The notes beneath the pieces were generated by a model. It searched no databases, was not told the origin of the DNA, and worked only from the letters and a program-made list of their open reading frames with translations. Positions 45,475 to 56,934 of a DNA stretch of 64,000 nucleotides are shown in pieces (position 1 is the stretch's first letter; every line of letters starts with the position of its first letter). The translations under genes and the position numbers were made by a program. Location: NCBI GenBank assembly GCA_963585895.1, contig CAUZXS010005795.1, positions 67,001 through 131,000 on the forward strand. Reading direction: 5' to 3'. The DNA is from Sepioteuthis lessoniana (lineage: Eukaryota > Mollusca > Cephalopoda > Myopsida > Loliginidae).

Positions 45475-46195
45475 ACATTGTCATTACTCTCAGGTCCACT
45501 CTGACTTGGAGTGGCAGTACTCATTAGGGTCTCACCAGTGGGTCAAATAAATCTGTTTGAGATAATGTTTAAAATGATTGTGAACTTTATAAATACATTA
45601 GCTCTAAAAAAAACTGAAATTGCAAATAACTCTGATGTGCTTATCTGTTTAAAATGATTGTGAAGATACTTTTTTATTCCCTAGACCATAATTGTTCAAT
45701 GGACTTTGGTGGAAAATAACTCAACAAGAGGTAACATACTGCAAAACCAACCACAAACTAAAATAGTATATTTCATTCACTCCACTCCTGTTCAATCATT
45801 TACCCCATAGAGGAGATAGATCACCCTGTTGATGAAACTGAGAATATACTGGCTGTATCCCCTACTGATGGGTGAAACCTGCCACCAAAAGAAGTGTCTT
45901 TGTTATGACATTATACTGTAACTGATGGTGAAGCTCCAGTTATGAAGATCTGAAGAGAGTGTAGAGTACCTCTTCATTGCCATTACTCCCAGGCCCACTT
46001 TGAACCTATTAAGGTCCCCTCTATGCGTTAAATAGATTAATTCAGAAATCATTTGTATTCAGTAGGGCCATGCACAGAAAAAAACTCTTAAGAAACAACT
46101 ATACAAAAAATGTTAATGTAAATATCAATGAATACAATTCCTAACATCTTGGCATAAAATACCCTAGAGAGGTTGTCATGCCATTATTTTTTATT
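45475..46195 (+). repeat. Two adjacent family B copies
   Basis: The first (about 45,475-45,770) has the middle and a short 3' part with 'gcaaaaccaaccac'. The second (about 45,800-46,195) has 'gtatcccctactgatgggtg', 'gatggtgaagctccagtta', 'cattgccattactcccagg' and a 3' block 'ttggcataaaataccctag'. Same orientation. Confidence 0.72.
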
Positions 46196-47307
46196 TGGAA
46201 TTTGTTATATTTTTTACTTTCTAGAAATACTCAGCACTTGAATTTATTAATTTGGATAAGATACTTGAGCTTTGAATATAAATACTGTGAAAATTAAAGG
46301 TCCATACAATTTGGACAAGGATACTTATATTTTGAATAAAATTACTTATAAATCTAAATAGCCCTGTAATATTTCCACAGATATTATTTCATTATTGTTG
46401 TCATTTTTTCTTCCTTTCCCTTTCTTTGTATCTGGAACACAAAATATTTTTGTCATTTTCAGACTCTGAAATCTGTTATGGGTTTAATTATTTTATTTCT
46501 TATTTATCTTCTTCCTCCCCCACCATTCACCTTCTTCCTCATCCTCATCCTTCACCCTCTCCCTTATCCTACTCATTCCACTACTCCCTCCTCCTTTTTC
46601 TTCTTCCTCCTCCTCCATCCTTGTTTAACCTCTTCCTCATCCCCACTTCTCATTTTCTCTTTTTCTTCTTTTTCCAAATTATTATCTCTTAAGATGGCAT
46701 GTAATTTATTTTTTCATTTTTTTTAGTTGGAAAAAAGTGTATAGTATTCATTATAATGTTTCTAGAAGTTCAGCAGCCCCAGAAATAAATAATTGAAAAG
46801 GTAACAATCTTTGGTTTAATTTGTAAGTTTTACTTAATAAAAAAAATGAAAGTGACAATACTATTAATTCAGATATAACAAAGAGATGATGTAAAATATT
46901 TTTTTAAAAAGTATGCTGAAGGTGCTAAAATCTACTGTAAGAATCAGTTTTTTATTCGTCCCATAATTTTTGTTATAGTGTAATGCTATAATTGTACTAT
47001 TATATGATTAAATATTATTGTTAATCTTTTATTGTGCCTAATTCATAAATTTTTATTATTGACATGCCTAGGAAAAACAAAAAAAAAACTTTTTTTAAAA
47101 AGAAAATTGAATAAATAAATGAAATAAAACAAAAATTTTCAAACACTAATTGTGTCATATACATTTTGAAAGAGAATGCTATAAATAATAATAGGACAAA
47201 GAATTTTCTCATTTTTGTTTCATTTCTTTTTATTTGAAAATATTTTTTGGGATAAACAAAAGCAAAACATTAAATTTAAGCATATTATACATCCTCTGAA
47301 TATCATG

Positions 47308-47352
<45 letters not shown>

Positions 47353-47446
47353 TTTAGGCATTTGTTGTGGTTCTTAGAACATATCACATGCAGATAAGAC
47401 AGAACTACTATATTTGTCAAACTCTTCCACTGCAAGTGGAATGCAA
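46196..47446. other. AT-rich; pyrimidine tract and (TA)n
   Basis: C/T-rich run at about 46,505-46,680 (TTCCTCC-type), giving spurious Ser/Pro/Leu frames; TA array at about 47,311-47,349. No gene seen. Confidence 0.5.
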
Positions 47447-47965
47447 GAGAGAGTCTCTGTGGCATAGTGGCTAACAATGCTAGACTGAGATATTTTATTA
47501 AATTTTTAAAGCTGGTCTCACAATTACATTCACTTTTGGATTAATACTCATCAAAAAGATATGAACTCTCTTATCTACTCCCATTTAGGAGTTAAATAGT
47601 ATCACTGTTGTTCTACCTGGGAGGTGACTTTAGCATTAAATAACCCGTGAAGGTTGATAATTGATATGCTATAAAACAAAGAAAGCAAACTAAACATGCA
47701 GGATATGATACATTGTCTGTTATTAAGTATAGTATTGTCTGTTTGAATTTCATTTTTCTTCTACACTGGTTGCCTAATCAAGGTTAAAGAACCCAGTCAG
47801 CCCTACTATTTACTCATAGCTGGGTGGAAGAAGAGTAAGATTCATGCCTCTCTCCAGGGTATTTGTATAAAGTGTAATGCAAATAGCCTCATCCAGGTTT
47901 TGAACTTGAGTTGATAATAACCATTATTCTAAGCACACTGCCCTCCAGAACTACTATAATTTCAA
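47447..47965. repeat. Two-headed composite: SINE C (+) joined to SINE A (-), second copy
   Basis: Left half (47,447-47,690): 'tctgtggcatagtggctaac' head, tail 'ttagcattaaataacccgtg' and 'aaggttgataattgatatgc'. Right half (47,691-47,965): family A, minus strand, 'actggttgcctaatcaagg', 'aaagaacccagtcagccc', 'ggttttgaacttgagttg'. Architecture and length match the 33.4-kb copy. Confidence 0.72.
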
Positions 47966-48519
47966 TAGTTTTATTTGGACTATTGAGTGTAATGGTCTTA
48001 ATATGGTTATTGTTAAATAATTTTATAATTCACTTTATTTTTAATGATATATGTATTTGAAGTATGGAGACCATTAATAATGAATTAATCTTTGACAAGA
48101 GATATAATGTTGTTTCTATTATTAAGTCAGTAAAGAGAGAAGTTGAAATTCTACTCTAAGTTTTGTATACTTGTGAGACTTAACTGTTTAACAGAAATAT
48201 CCAGAAACTTTTTTGATTAATGTTATTATTTTTTAAACTAAGAATATTAGAGTAAACCCATTGTATCTTAGAAGTTTCAGTGTTAAAAACGGGAAATTAA
48301 ATTCCTTAAGCAACTAGCCTCATCAAATGTAATTTTTTGATGAAACTGAAGGAAGATGAATTAGAGGGAGTCTGTTTAGATTTTCATCTTTAAACCTATT
48401 CTCTAAAAATGATCTGTAATATATCTAAACATTGTACATATATGTGTCTATTTATTTCAATGAAAACATGACAGCCATACAAAGAAAAAAACCCAGCTTT
48501 GTACACAATTGCTCTGTTG
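47966..48519. other. AT-rich, no gene seen
   Basis: Nothing recognised. Confidence 0.4.
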
Positions 48520-48690
48520 GCATGGCCTAGAATACACCAAGTGCATCCCTTGCAGATGGGTAAGATCTCCAAAAGAGATGTTCTGGGAATGACACTAAAC
48601 TACATCTTGTGGTGAGGATTCAGTTCTAGAGCACTAGGAGGTATGAAGTACCCCTTAATTGCCATTATTGCAGTCAATTTCAGTTGAATT
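48520..48690 (+). repeat. Family B repeat, 5' part only
   Basis: 'ggcctagaatacaccaagtg', 'gatgttctgggaatgacac', 'gtggtgaggattcagttct', 'gaagtaccccttaattgcc'; stops before the 'ggtccactctgac' block. Confidence 0.72.
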
Positions 48691-49920
48691 CTTTGCACTG
48701 TAGTTGAATTCCTCGGGTTGAGATATATTTGATTTTCCTGCATTGCGTGCAAATACAGTTAAGTTTATTACTATTCCATTCCCTTGTTTGTGTTTTATAC
48801 CTACTGGAAGACTTTGTAAGAGATTTTTTTATTTTTGATGCTGAATTTGGATATTTTTGCCAGTCTTTATTTTTTATAAAATGAAAAATGTAGCCCTGAG
48901 ACCTACCCAGGTTAGGAAAATCCTAAAGTAAAAGTGTTTAGCAAAACATCTCAAGTTCATTATTATTAATAATTTTGGTTAGATTTTTGATTTTTCCATC
49001 TTCCTAGTTGTAATTGCTTTTTATTGCAACTCACCTGGATCATCACTTCTATGATAAGAAGTAAATGCAAATCAGAAACTAGAAAAAATGTAAACTCTCA
49101 GCAAGACTTCAACTTATATCCCCTTCTGCTTCAGGGAAGTCTGATTCAATATATCAGCTGTTTAACCAACTCAGTTACTATCTTTATTATTTTGGGGGGT
49201 AAAACCACTTAATTTCCCTGTCTGTGATTGGTCAGTGACATATTTGTTCTCATTGTTTTACACACAAGTAGAGTTAAGAGTGTATTTTTAAAATTTATTC
49301 TTTTGATGAAGCTTCATCAATCATTATATATATAAAGCAGCTTATTTCATCTGGGAAAATTTTTGTAATTTTTTTCTCTCAATAGCTCAGTCATCTACAG
49401 TGAATGGATAAGTAAAAAGGTGAAGGGCCGTGTGTAAGAGATATTAGGTAAAAGGTAAATGATAGTAGATAAGGTAATATAGGTAGATTGGTAATATTTA
49501 TCTTGAAATATGTCAAGCAAATTTGTTATAATAGTTGATATGTATTTTGCAGGAAGTTATATATAAGATGTAACATCTAAGTGCTCTAAGGTAAAAGATG
49601 AATAATGGGTTACATATAAAATCTAGCATATGCAAACCAAATGAACATGTCTAGGTAATTCAAACCTATAGTAAAAGCCACATGCAAGGCCTATTACAAA
49701 GCCACACTCTACATGGTAATTTCCCTAATTAATAATATTTTTGATTTCTCATATTAGAAATGAAAATAAAAAAATAAGTTCCCAGCAAGACTTGAAAAAA
49801 TAGAAATTTTAAAATATCACTGAAGCTATATTTTCATTTTTTATGATCTTTGAATTAAAAAACTGTGATTTATAAATAAACAAGAGCTATTTTGATATTC
49901 CGTGTAAGTGTTAGCTGCAA
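48691..49920. other. AT-rich; one weak tRNA-like segment
   Basis: On the minus strand at about 49,098-49,185, 'ctgagttggttaaacagctg' and 'aagttgaagtcttgctg' are about 50 bp apart and could be decayed A and B boxes of a SINE head. Nothing else is recognised. Confidence 0.35.
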
Positions 49921-50115
49921 AGTTTGTAGACTGACCAAGATTATCTCATGGAATGTGACTAAATAAGGTTTATTTTTCAACATAGTCCTCCTTGTGGTCC
50001 ACACTTTTCTTCTATCAGTATTGCACTGCATGGATCTTATTGATCAAAAAAGTCAATAGCAGCAGATATGTCATCATCACATGAACTTTTTAGTCTATTC
50101 CATATTTAGTGAAAT
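49921..50115. mobile_element. Mariner-type remnant
   Basis: 'gactgaccaagattatctc', 'atggaatgtgactaaataagg' and 'tttatttttcaacatagtcc' match the 58.5-kb MITE and, reversed, part of the 44.1-kb one; then 'atcaaaaaagtcaatagcag'. Ends 'tgaactttttagtctattcc', a decayed terminal repeat. No coding capacity. Confidence 0.68.
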
Positions 50116-51106
50116 AAAATTTCCTGCTGGGATTGCTAAGGAATACAAAGACAAAATGGAATGTATGAGTGTTAGCTACCTTGGCTCAAACCATGACCTT
50201 TGTGCTATTTGAAGAGTGATTCTTAAAGCAAACAGGAAATTGGGTAAATATTTAAGATTATTCAGTGTGTGCTATCTATATTCACCCAAAGAAAGTTAAA
50301 GAATTGATCAGCTTAAATGCTATAGTTAAAGCAACAAATTTAAAGATATTAAATTAGATAAATTATCATATGACTGATGATAATGCCTCATCTCAAAAAC
50401 ATTCAACTTGTGTTAACTGTTGTTTTAATGACATTTGATCATTGTTTTCCCAAAAACTTCCTCCATAGAATATTCGAGAAATATTAAATTTGTAATATAT
50501 CTATCAAGAAATGGATAATTCTATTGAGAGATTATTAAATTGTTTCTTTTATAACTGTTCAGTATCTTAAAATAGTTTTTATGACTATCATAAAGAATCT
50601 CAAGAGAATACTGCTACAAATAACATTAATGACTAACCTTTTTTAGTGCGTTCCACAGTAGCCTTTGATATTATTTTCCTGGCTTAGCCGAAATGAAATA
50701 AAGGGGTTTTCTTTTTTAGACAAGAATGACAAACAGAGCAACAGATCAGAGATAAGAAATTTATCGAGGAGGAAATGAGAATTCCCTGTCTTTTGTTAGT
50801 TATTAGGAAAACAGAAACAGGGAGACACAAGTAAATAGTTTAAGAGCTCACACATGGGAGAAGAGAGCTGGCCAGCACATAAAGCCTTTCTTGCCAGAAG
50901 TACTGACATAGAAATGAATGTCCCTCACTGGAAAAAAACAAACTAAATGGAGCATCTTCTGGAATGCAGGAACCAAAGATATCTCATTATAGTTTTGGTA
51001 TAAAAAAAGGTCACATCTAGAAAGTTCTGGACAGTTGGCTCTCTGATTTTCCGGTCAGACCTCACTCAATCTCAAATCAGTTATGTGCTTCTTTGTCTTA
51101 CTTGCC
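50116..51106. other. Unassigned; compositionally distinct at 50,690-51,060
   Basis: The segment 50,690-51,060 is purine-rich and less AT-biased ('gacaagaatgacaaacagag', 'agagagctggccagcacat') but shows no domain in any frame. The rest is AT-rich. Confidence 0.4.
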
Positions 51107-51179
51107 AAACAAGAGACAGAACGCGCCTGGTATTAGGCAGAGTGTATGCCTAATACCAGGCGCGTTCTGTCTCTTGTTT
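51107..51179. repeat. Perfect 33-bp-arm hairpin with 7-nt loop
   Basis: Arms 51,107-51,139 and 51,147-51,179 are exact reverse complements over all 33 positions, loop GAGTGTA. The arm contains ACGCGCCTGG, with two CpG sites, unusual in this AT-rich window. No pairing continues beyond the arms. Two plus-strand frames start in or beside it (51,093 and 51,146), but neither looks coding. It is too perfect for a typical animal miRNA precursor. It could be a recent inverted duplication, a hairpin-siRNA-type locus or a small element. Confidence 0.95.
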
Positions 51180-51354
51180 CATTGCCTTTTTCTTCTATGG
51201 TTTTATTGCCGACTGTCTCTAGACTGTCCATTTGGTTTTGCATCCAAACTATATCTGCTCGCACAGTCTCTGTTTTTCTCTTTACCAAAATACTAAGTCA
51301 GTGTAACCTTTCCAGTGACAAGTTTCTGTATCATGAACTTACTTGCTCATGCCC

Positions 51355-51475
51355 AAGTTTAACTTAGATTTGGTACAAGGTCAGAAGTATGAATTGAAAT
51401 GAGAATCAAACTCACTAACAAAAATCTTTTAGTCCAGCTTGCTAACCATTGCACTATGTGAGGTGCTCTATTAGG
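51355..51475 (-). repeat. SINE family E, diverged copy
   Basis: Matches the 25.4-kb copy in order: 'cttagatttggtacaaggtc', 'gagaatcaaactcactaac' (B-box complement), 'agcttgctaaccattgcac' (A-box complement), 'gaggtgctc'. No clean target duplication. Confidence 0.72.
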
Positions 51476-52004
51476 AGGGACAGCAATAACAATTTATAAA
51501 CAAATGCCTCTGAAATGTTTGAAGATATATGTTATATTTTCAGATATGTGACATTTAGAAATGAGTGACACATTGTTAATGGATAGAATTTTTTTCTTTT
51601 TTATGATATCTTTATCTTGTTTATTAAATTTGATAAATAGTTTTTCCATTATTGTCCTCATCACAATTATTCAGAATGTTTTGGCTGGGTAACTTTTCTG
51701 GCTTCTTCAAGTGTTATGTTGACCTTTTTTTGTTTATGATTGTGCTTGAGTATTACATTCATTTGAAGAAAGCTGTTAAAGTGACCAACTGTTGTAGCTT
51801 GGATTAGTGAGCAAGATTAAAGCTGTAAGAAACTGAAAAATATTAACATTGCAAAATCTTGGACAAAGTTTTCCAGTGATCATTTGAACTACAATTTCTT
51901 CTTTTAATGCATATATATGAATTGGTCTTAGAGCACTTTTTAGATTCATTTCAGAACAAGTTATTATTTTAGAAGCTAATTATCTCCGATATTTTTTAGT
52001 CTTA

Positions 52005-52052
<48 letters not shown>

Positions 52053-52500
52053 CAGAATTCTGGAAATTATAAGTCTGCCACTTTAAGTTTCATGTGTTTC
52101 ACCCAAATATCAGATGAAAATGTGAAAAAAGTGAAAATTTTTACCTTTCACTTTTCATAAGATTGTGTAAGAGACATGAAACTTAAAGTAACAAACTTAT
52201 AGTATCCATAATCCTTACACTTTTAGATTATATAGCTACCCTATCATAATAACACTGGGCACATTTTTTATACAAAACTTTTCTTATTTGTTGTTCTATC
52301 ATCATATATATATATGTGTGTATGTTTCCTTTATTTGTATATATTTATAAGATAGGGATCATACATAATATCAATTGTTTTATTTAACTAATTTTACATT
52401 TAGTTTAATATTCGGGAAATATTGCACAGAAACAAGAAAATGTAAAACAACATATAGATTCCATTATTTCATATCTTGAAGGAAAATTACTTAATTAGTA

Positions 52501-52558
<58 letters not shown>

Positions 52559-52639
52559 TACATCACTTACCATTTGATGAAATATAAAATGACAGTAAAA
52601 AAATGCAGAATGCACTGAAGGTGTAAAGCAAATATAGCA
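51476..52639. other. AT-rich; two (TA)n arrays and a double-stem inverted repeat
   Basis: TA arrays at about 52,007-52,047 and 52,513-52,554 (the latter preceded by TG). Inverted repeat: left 52,066-52,100 ('ataagtctgccactttaagt') against right 52,171-52,203 ('acttaaagtaacaaacttat'), with an inner stem around 'gtgaaaaaagtgaaaa'/'cctttcacttttc'. MITE-like, about 140 bp. Confidence 0.6.
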
Positions 52640-53895
52640 ATATTAAAAGATAATAAAAAGTAAGATTAACATCAATAAAGCGTAAGTTATTCATATTAAT
52701 AATAATAATAATGATGATGATAATAATAATTAACACAAGAAGACAAAATAAATGTATAGTTAATGAAGAAAATCATGACTGAATAGATGACTACATTACC
52801 ATCTCTCAAGAATTAAGAAAAAACTTGAAAAAGTCAAGGTAGAAACTGAAAAGATAAACAAATTATTAAAATATATCCTAATGGTCAGCATCACTGAATT
52901 TAAATGAGCTAATCTATGAAGGGGCAAAATTAGTCTGTGATAAAATTGGTATACCTCTAAAGATTCCAAATAGAAATACAAAACCTGGATGGGAAATTAG
53001 GCTTGAAGGGTAGGTTAATAAATTATGACTGCTAACAAATATGCTAAAGAAGGGAGAAAACACATGGAAATGCTTGGATGAAAAGACCCAAACAAATCTG
53101 CAGATAAGTCTAATGATGTAACTTGAAGAGATAAATAAAAAGATATTGGTGAAGAAAGGAAGACTTAAAAGATACTGAGATGGTCAAGCTATACAATCAA
53201 AATAGGACATTCCAAAATAAAAGAAAATTCTACTTCTAATTAGGCTGAGAATGCACAAAAACATACCAACAACTGGAAGCAAAAGAATTTTCAATAAAAT
53301 AATTGTTCATTGGTCAAATAACGTCCTGACCATGAGTATAAAGAATGAATCTTGAAACCATCTGTTACTTGAAGAAGAGCACATAAAGTGCTGACAAATA
53401 ACTATGTTGAATAGATGCAGACTGAAATGTGTTCAATTTCAGCCAGGTCATTTTAGCAATAGGTTATGATGTTGAAAAGACCTGAAACCCCCCAATGAAC
53501 TAAAGAACATCACTGACAAATCATTCAATCGCATCTTAGAGATGTATTTTGCAAAATGGAAATGGAAAGAACATAAAAGGAAGGTTAAATTGATAAATAA
53601 TTTGGAAAAGAATTACAAGGACTTGAAAAAGGCCCTTAGGCTATAATACACTTCATTCAGAGCAACTCTGAAAAAAGTACTGAATTAGAAAAAACTGATG
53701 CCTATGATGGCATATATAGATTCGGGTTTAAAAAATTCATGTTTATCTATGAAAGACTGACTTTAGAAATGAGCAGATACATAGAAGAAACAAATGTACC
53801 CAATTGGATGACTAAAGGAAACACCACCCTGATCCAAAAAAAGCCCCCCCCCCACTCTAAAAGGAACCATCCCCAGCAACTATAACTGATTACAT
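52640..53895 (+). mobile_element. LINE of a restriction-like-endonuclease family, 5' part
   Basis: Plus strand, in pieces: LNELIYEGAKLVCDKIGIP (about 52,900-52,957), NRNTKPGWEIRLEG (about 52,968-53,008), LEEINKKIL and KKGRLKRY (about 53,125-53,175), a decayed middle, then EMSRYIEETNVPNWMTKGNT (about 53,768-53,825) and LIQKK just before the RT core. These match the N-terminal and pre-RT region of a LINE family common in molluscs and cnidarians whose C-terminus carries a CCHC knuckle and a PD-(D/E)XK-type endonuclease. RT motifs A-C are missing: the sequence stops at about 53,895 and resumes at the extreme C-terminus (54,129). Confidence 0.78.
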
Positions 53896-53896
53896 G

Positions 53897-54128
53897 TCTT
53901 GTATAATAATAACAATGTACCAGCCCAGGGATTCCAACTAGTGTCCAGTTGGCAGACAAAAATAAAACAGACTCTAACTCAATACAGACCCTGCACAACT
54001 ACTAAATTGAAGTTGGTTCTTATACTCTAGTATATCCACTTGTAGAACAGCAGCCAATCACAATCCAGGGAATGGATTTGCCCATATGTGCTCAGTGGAA
54101 CACCCCAATGGTCTCCAATGGTTGATTT
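53897..54128 (+). repeat. LTR fragment related to the 28.6-kb element (fossil)
   Basis: 'ggcagacaaaaataaaacag', 'ctaaattgaagttggttctt', 'cagcagccaatcacaatcc' and 'caatggatttgcccatatg'-like order parallels 28,600-28,830. Diverged by perhaps 25%. It lies exactly between the two surviving parts of the LINE. Confidence 0.7.
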
Positions 54129-54315
54129 CAACTAAGAGGCTGAAAGAGTTTGAAATTGGAGGATGGGCTGAGACCATCCAAACTACAGCATTGTTGGGGT
54201 TAGCCAGAATACTGAGAAGAGTCCTTGAGACCTAAGGGGACTTCTTATTGCTCAGACTCCAGTCAAAGTCTATCAGCTAACAGTGGTGTGAAAAACCCAC
54301 AAGGACTATGATAAT
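54129..54315 (+). mobile_element. Same LINE, extreme C-terminus and 3' tail
   Basis: KRLKEFEIGGWAETIQTTAL and LARILRRVLET (about 54,138-54,232) are the closing residues of this LINE family, followed by a short 3' UTR and a GATAATGATAAT tail near 54,310-54,322. The intervening RT, knuckle and most of the endonuclease are gone. Confidence 0.78.
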
Positions 54316-54539
54316 GATAATATTAAATGTTAATTGTTTTATTATGATTTTAAAAAGTTTGGCAATGAATATTAAGTGAAACAATACATATTCATAATGT
54401 TTTTGTTTTTTAATGGAGCTGATATTACTCAAGAAAAATCCTTAGTCCGTTGATTTTCTTTATCTTCCCCACTTAATCAGGTTTTGATTGGCTTCAAACT
54501 CTCTTCAAATATGTATTTATAACTTATAAAACAAAACTT

Positions 54540-55155
54540 GGCAGCGGGGCCTTGAATACACTGACTGCATCTCCTGTAGAGAGGTAAAAACACCCCAAAA
54601 CTGTCCTAGGTATGACACTAAATTTTGTCTGGTGGTGAGGCCCAAGTTCTGGAACTCTGGTAAATGTACATTTACTCCTTTCATTACTATTACTCATAGG
54701 GTCACTTTGACCTGGAGTGATAGTCTTTGTTAGTCACACTGGAAAGTCAGATAGCTCTGCTTGAAAGTTATTAGTTGAAACTATATAACTATGTGTATAC
54801 TATTTATATTTTATAAGAATATTTACTTGAAGTTATAATGATTTACAAGGGATTATTATTAGTGATTTGAAACCATATAATTGCTTGAAATAGTTGAAAC
54901 CATATAATTGTGAAGAAATCATTAGTATTAAACAGGAATACTTGAAATCACATAACAATTATTCCTATTAAATAGGACTGGTTACATGAAATCTTATTAC
55001 TGTGTATGGATTATTAGTATTAAGAATAGTTACTTGAAGCTATAATTGTTTACACATGATTATCATTAGTGATTTAAAACTATAGAATTACTTGAAATAA
55101 AAAAGACTGACAGTAGGGTTGACATCCCAACCAACTAACCATAGTAAGAAAAATC
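54540..55155 (+). repeat. Family B repeat, long copy
   Basis: Head 'ccttgaatacactgactgca', 'gtatgacactaaattttgtc', middle 'gtgatagtctttgttag', then several 'cttgaaaccatataattgc' and 'aaataggaatacttgaaa' units in partial tandem, ending in 'gttgacatcccaaccaacta'. Near full length. Confidence 0.76.
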
Positions 55156-55291
55156 TGTTCTATCAATCCTCTAAGCTGGGAGAATCTACTTGCCCAGAAA
55201 ATTATCATTTGAGATTCTAGAATTTACTTGTGTTGGCAAAGTACACAACTACTTCAGTTCTTTATGATCTGCTTAAAGTATTTAATTTCAA

Positions 55292-55400
55292 CCCTTTGAG
55301 CCTTGAGCCTAAATTTAGCCTCTCTCATTTGGACATAATCTCCATACTGGTAAATTATGGTGTGGTGGAAAATAAAAGTATCACCAATGGGCTCAAAGGG
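55292..55400. mobile_element. piggyBac-type MITE, 109 bp
   Basis: Starts CCCTTTGAGCC and ends GGCTCAAAGGG (perfect 11-bp inverted termini), flanked on the right by TTAA (55,401-55,404) and on the left by TCAA (55,288-55,291), a one-base variant of the TTAA target used by piggyBac-type transposases. Non-coding interior; the frame 55,230-55,433 across it is spurious. Confidence 0.82.
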
Positions 55401-55404
55401 TTAA

Positions 55405-55759
55405 GATTGTGTTTCTTTTATATCAATAAATGAAATTATTTTTATATCAGTTGATAGAATTAGTTTGAATATTTAGTTTTGTATTGAACTATTTGGATGG
55501 ACAATTTTAAATTTTTATTGTTTACAAATTCATTTTCTATTTTTTCATTTGTATTAATTTTGATATATTTCTATAAACAAAGTGTAGTTAAGGGTAACTT
55601 TCTTTTATCTACTTCAAAAACCCCTTAGAATCTTGCTTCTGTGTCAATTGGTACATGTAATTTTATTTGAGAGAATCTCCTTATATTGGTTGGTTGCATA
55701 TTTTTCATACCATTCATACCATTTTATCATAACAACTGATGATCATATGTATTTACCCA
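55405..55759. other. AT-rich, no gene seen
   Basis: Nothing recognised. Confidence 0.4.
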
Positions 55760-55900
55760 ACCCTTCCACCACAAGCAGGATATGATGACAAAAGGTCATT
55801 TTTAATTGGAGTAAAGCTGGTTTGAATTTAGAGTTTTCCTTCTGCTAGACTGGTTGCATAACCACGGCTAAAGAACACAGATTGAACTACTATTTTACTA
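55760..55900 (-). repeat. SINE family A, 3' half
   Basis: 'tatttacccaacccttccac', 'cacaagcaggatatgatgac', 'agctggtttgaatttagagt', 'actggttgcataaccacgg', 'ctaaagaacacagattgaac'. The head-proximal part is missing. Confidence 0.75.
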
Positions 55901-56934
55901 TTCTTAAATGTTAATAAGTTTATCTTTATTTGTTAAATGTATCTGACATAAAGAAAGGAAAAATTCTAATTTTAAGAAATCTCTTCCCCATACAACTTCA
56001 GAATATGAGTAGCTTTTGTCTCAGTTTACATAAGTAGTTTTATGTGAGAGAATGTCTTTAGTAGAATTGACAGTTTATATTTCATACCATTCTTTCATGT
56101 TAGCCATATGATCCTAATTTATTTGCAACAAATTTATGATAATGTTTGATATGATATTATAACAAATTTATGATAAAGTCTCACAATATCAATAAAGGAA
56201 AAAAAATTGATTTTAACAAATTAGTTGATGATCTCTAACATTTTATTTCTTATTTATCTTTATTTGTTTATTTTGTCAGCTTGGTTATATCTATCCTAAC
56301 ACAGTCTCAGGGTTTGAGTATCTTCAGTTTGAGTTAACACATGTAGTTTTATTTGAGAGAATGTCCTCACAAGAGTTAGCAATTGATATTTCATGTTATT
56401 TCAAACCATTGGCTTCTTTATCTTCTTTTTGATATGATGTTTTACAGCAAACAAGATCAGATTGATTCTATGTTTACTATTTTCTTATTCATTTTAATTT
56501 ATTTTTTAATTTTTTACTGATATTATATGTTTCACTGCACAAAAAAATAATAAATAATAAAAAAAAAATTTAAACAGCAAACATTTACTTATCATCCTCA
56601 ATAGTATGTAAAACTTTAGAAAAATTTTCTTTCTTAATAAAAGATTTCTTTGGATTTCATGAAGGCAGTATTTAATGTTTTATAGAATGCCAAGAAGCTT
56701 AAACTGGTGCATAGTATAAAGGATATATTTATTGGCATTATTATTATTACTATCATTGATTGTTAAAAGAAGACTTCTAGTTAGAAATAGAAAGTGTGTA
56801 ACTTTGGTAAATGCTACTAATATGACAGTAATAACTTTATTATTTTATTCTTTGTTAGTTTTTCACTATGGTTTTCACTTAAGTCTGTATGAGAACTCTT
56901 TAGGACTCTTCCATGTATTCTAACTAATTTTAGC
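55901..56934. other. AT-rich, no gene seen
   Basis: Weak internal repetition of 'tttgagagaatgtcct' and 'gttaacaatagatatttcat'-like phrases (56,040-56,090 and 56,340-56,400). No gene recognised. Confidence 0.4.

Noticed and set aside
46426-46726. Overlapping Ser/Pro/Leu-rich plus-strand frames of 80-90 residues
   Set aside because: The segment is a low-complexity C/T tract; no domain, start context or conserved composition.
51093-51367. Two overlapping plus-strand frames starting at the perfect hairpin
   Set aside because: No domain or homology recognised; the frames only use ATGs in or near the palindrome.
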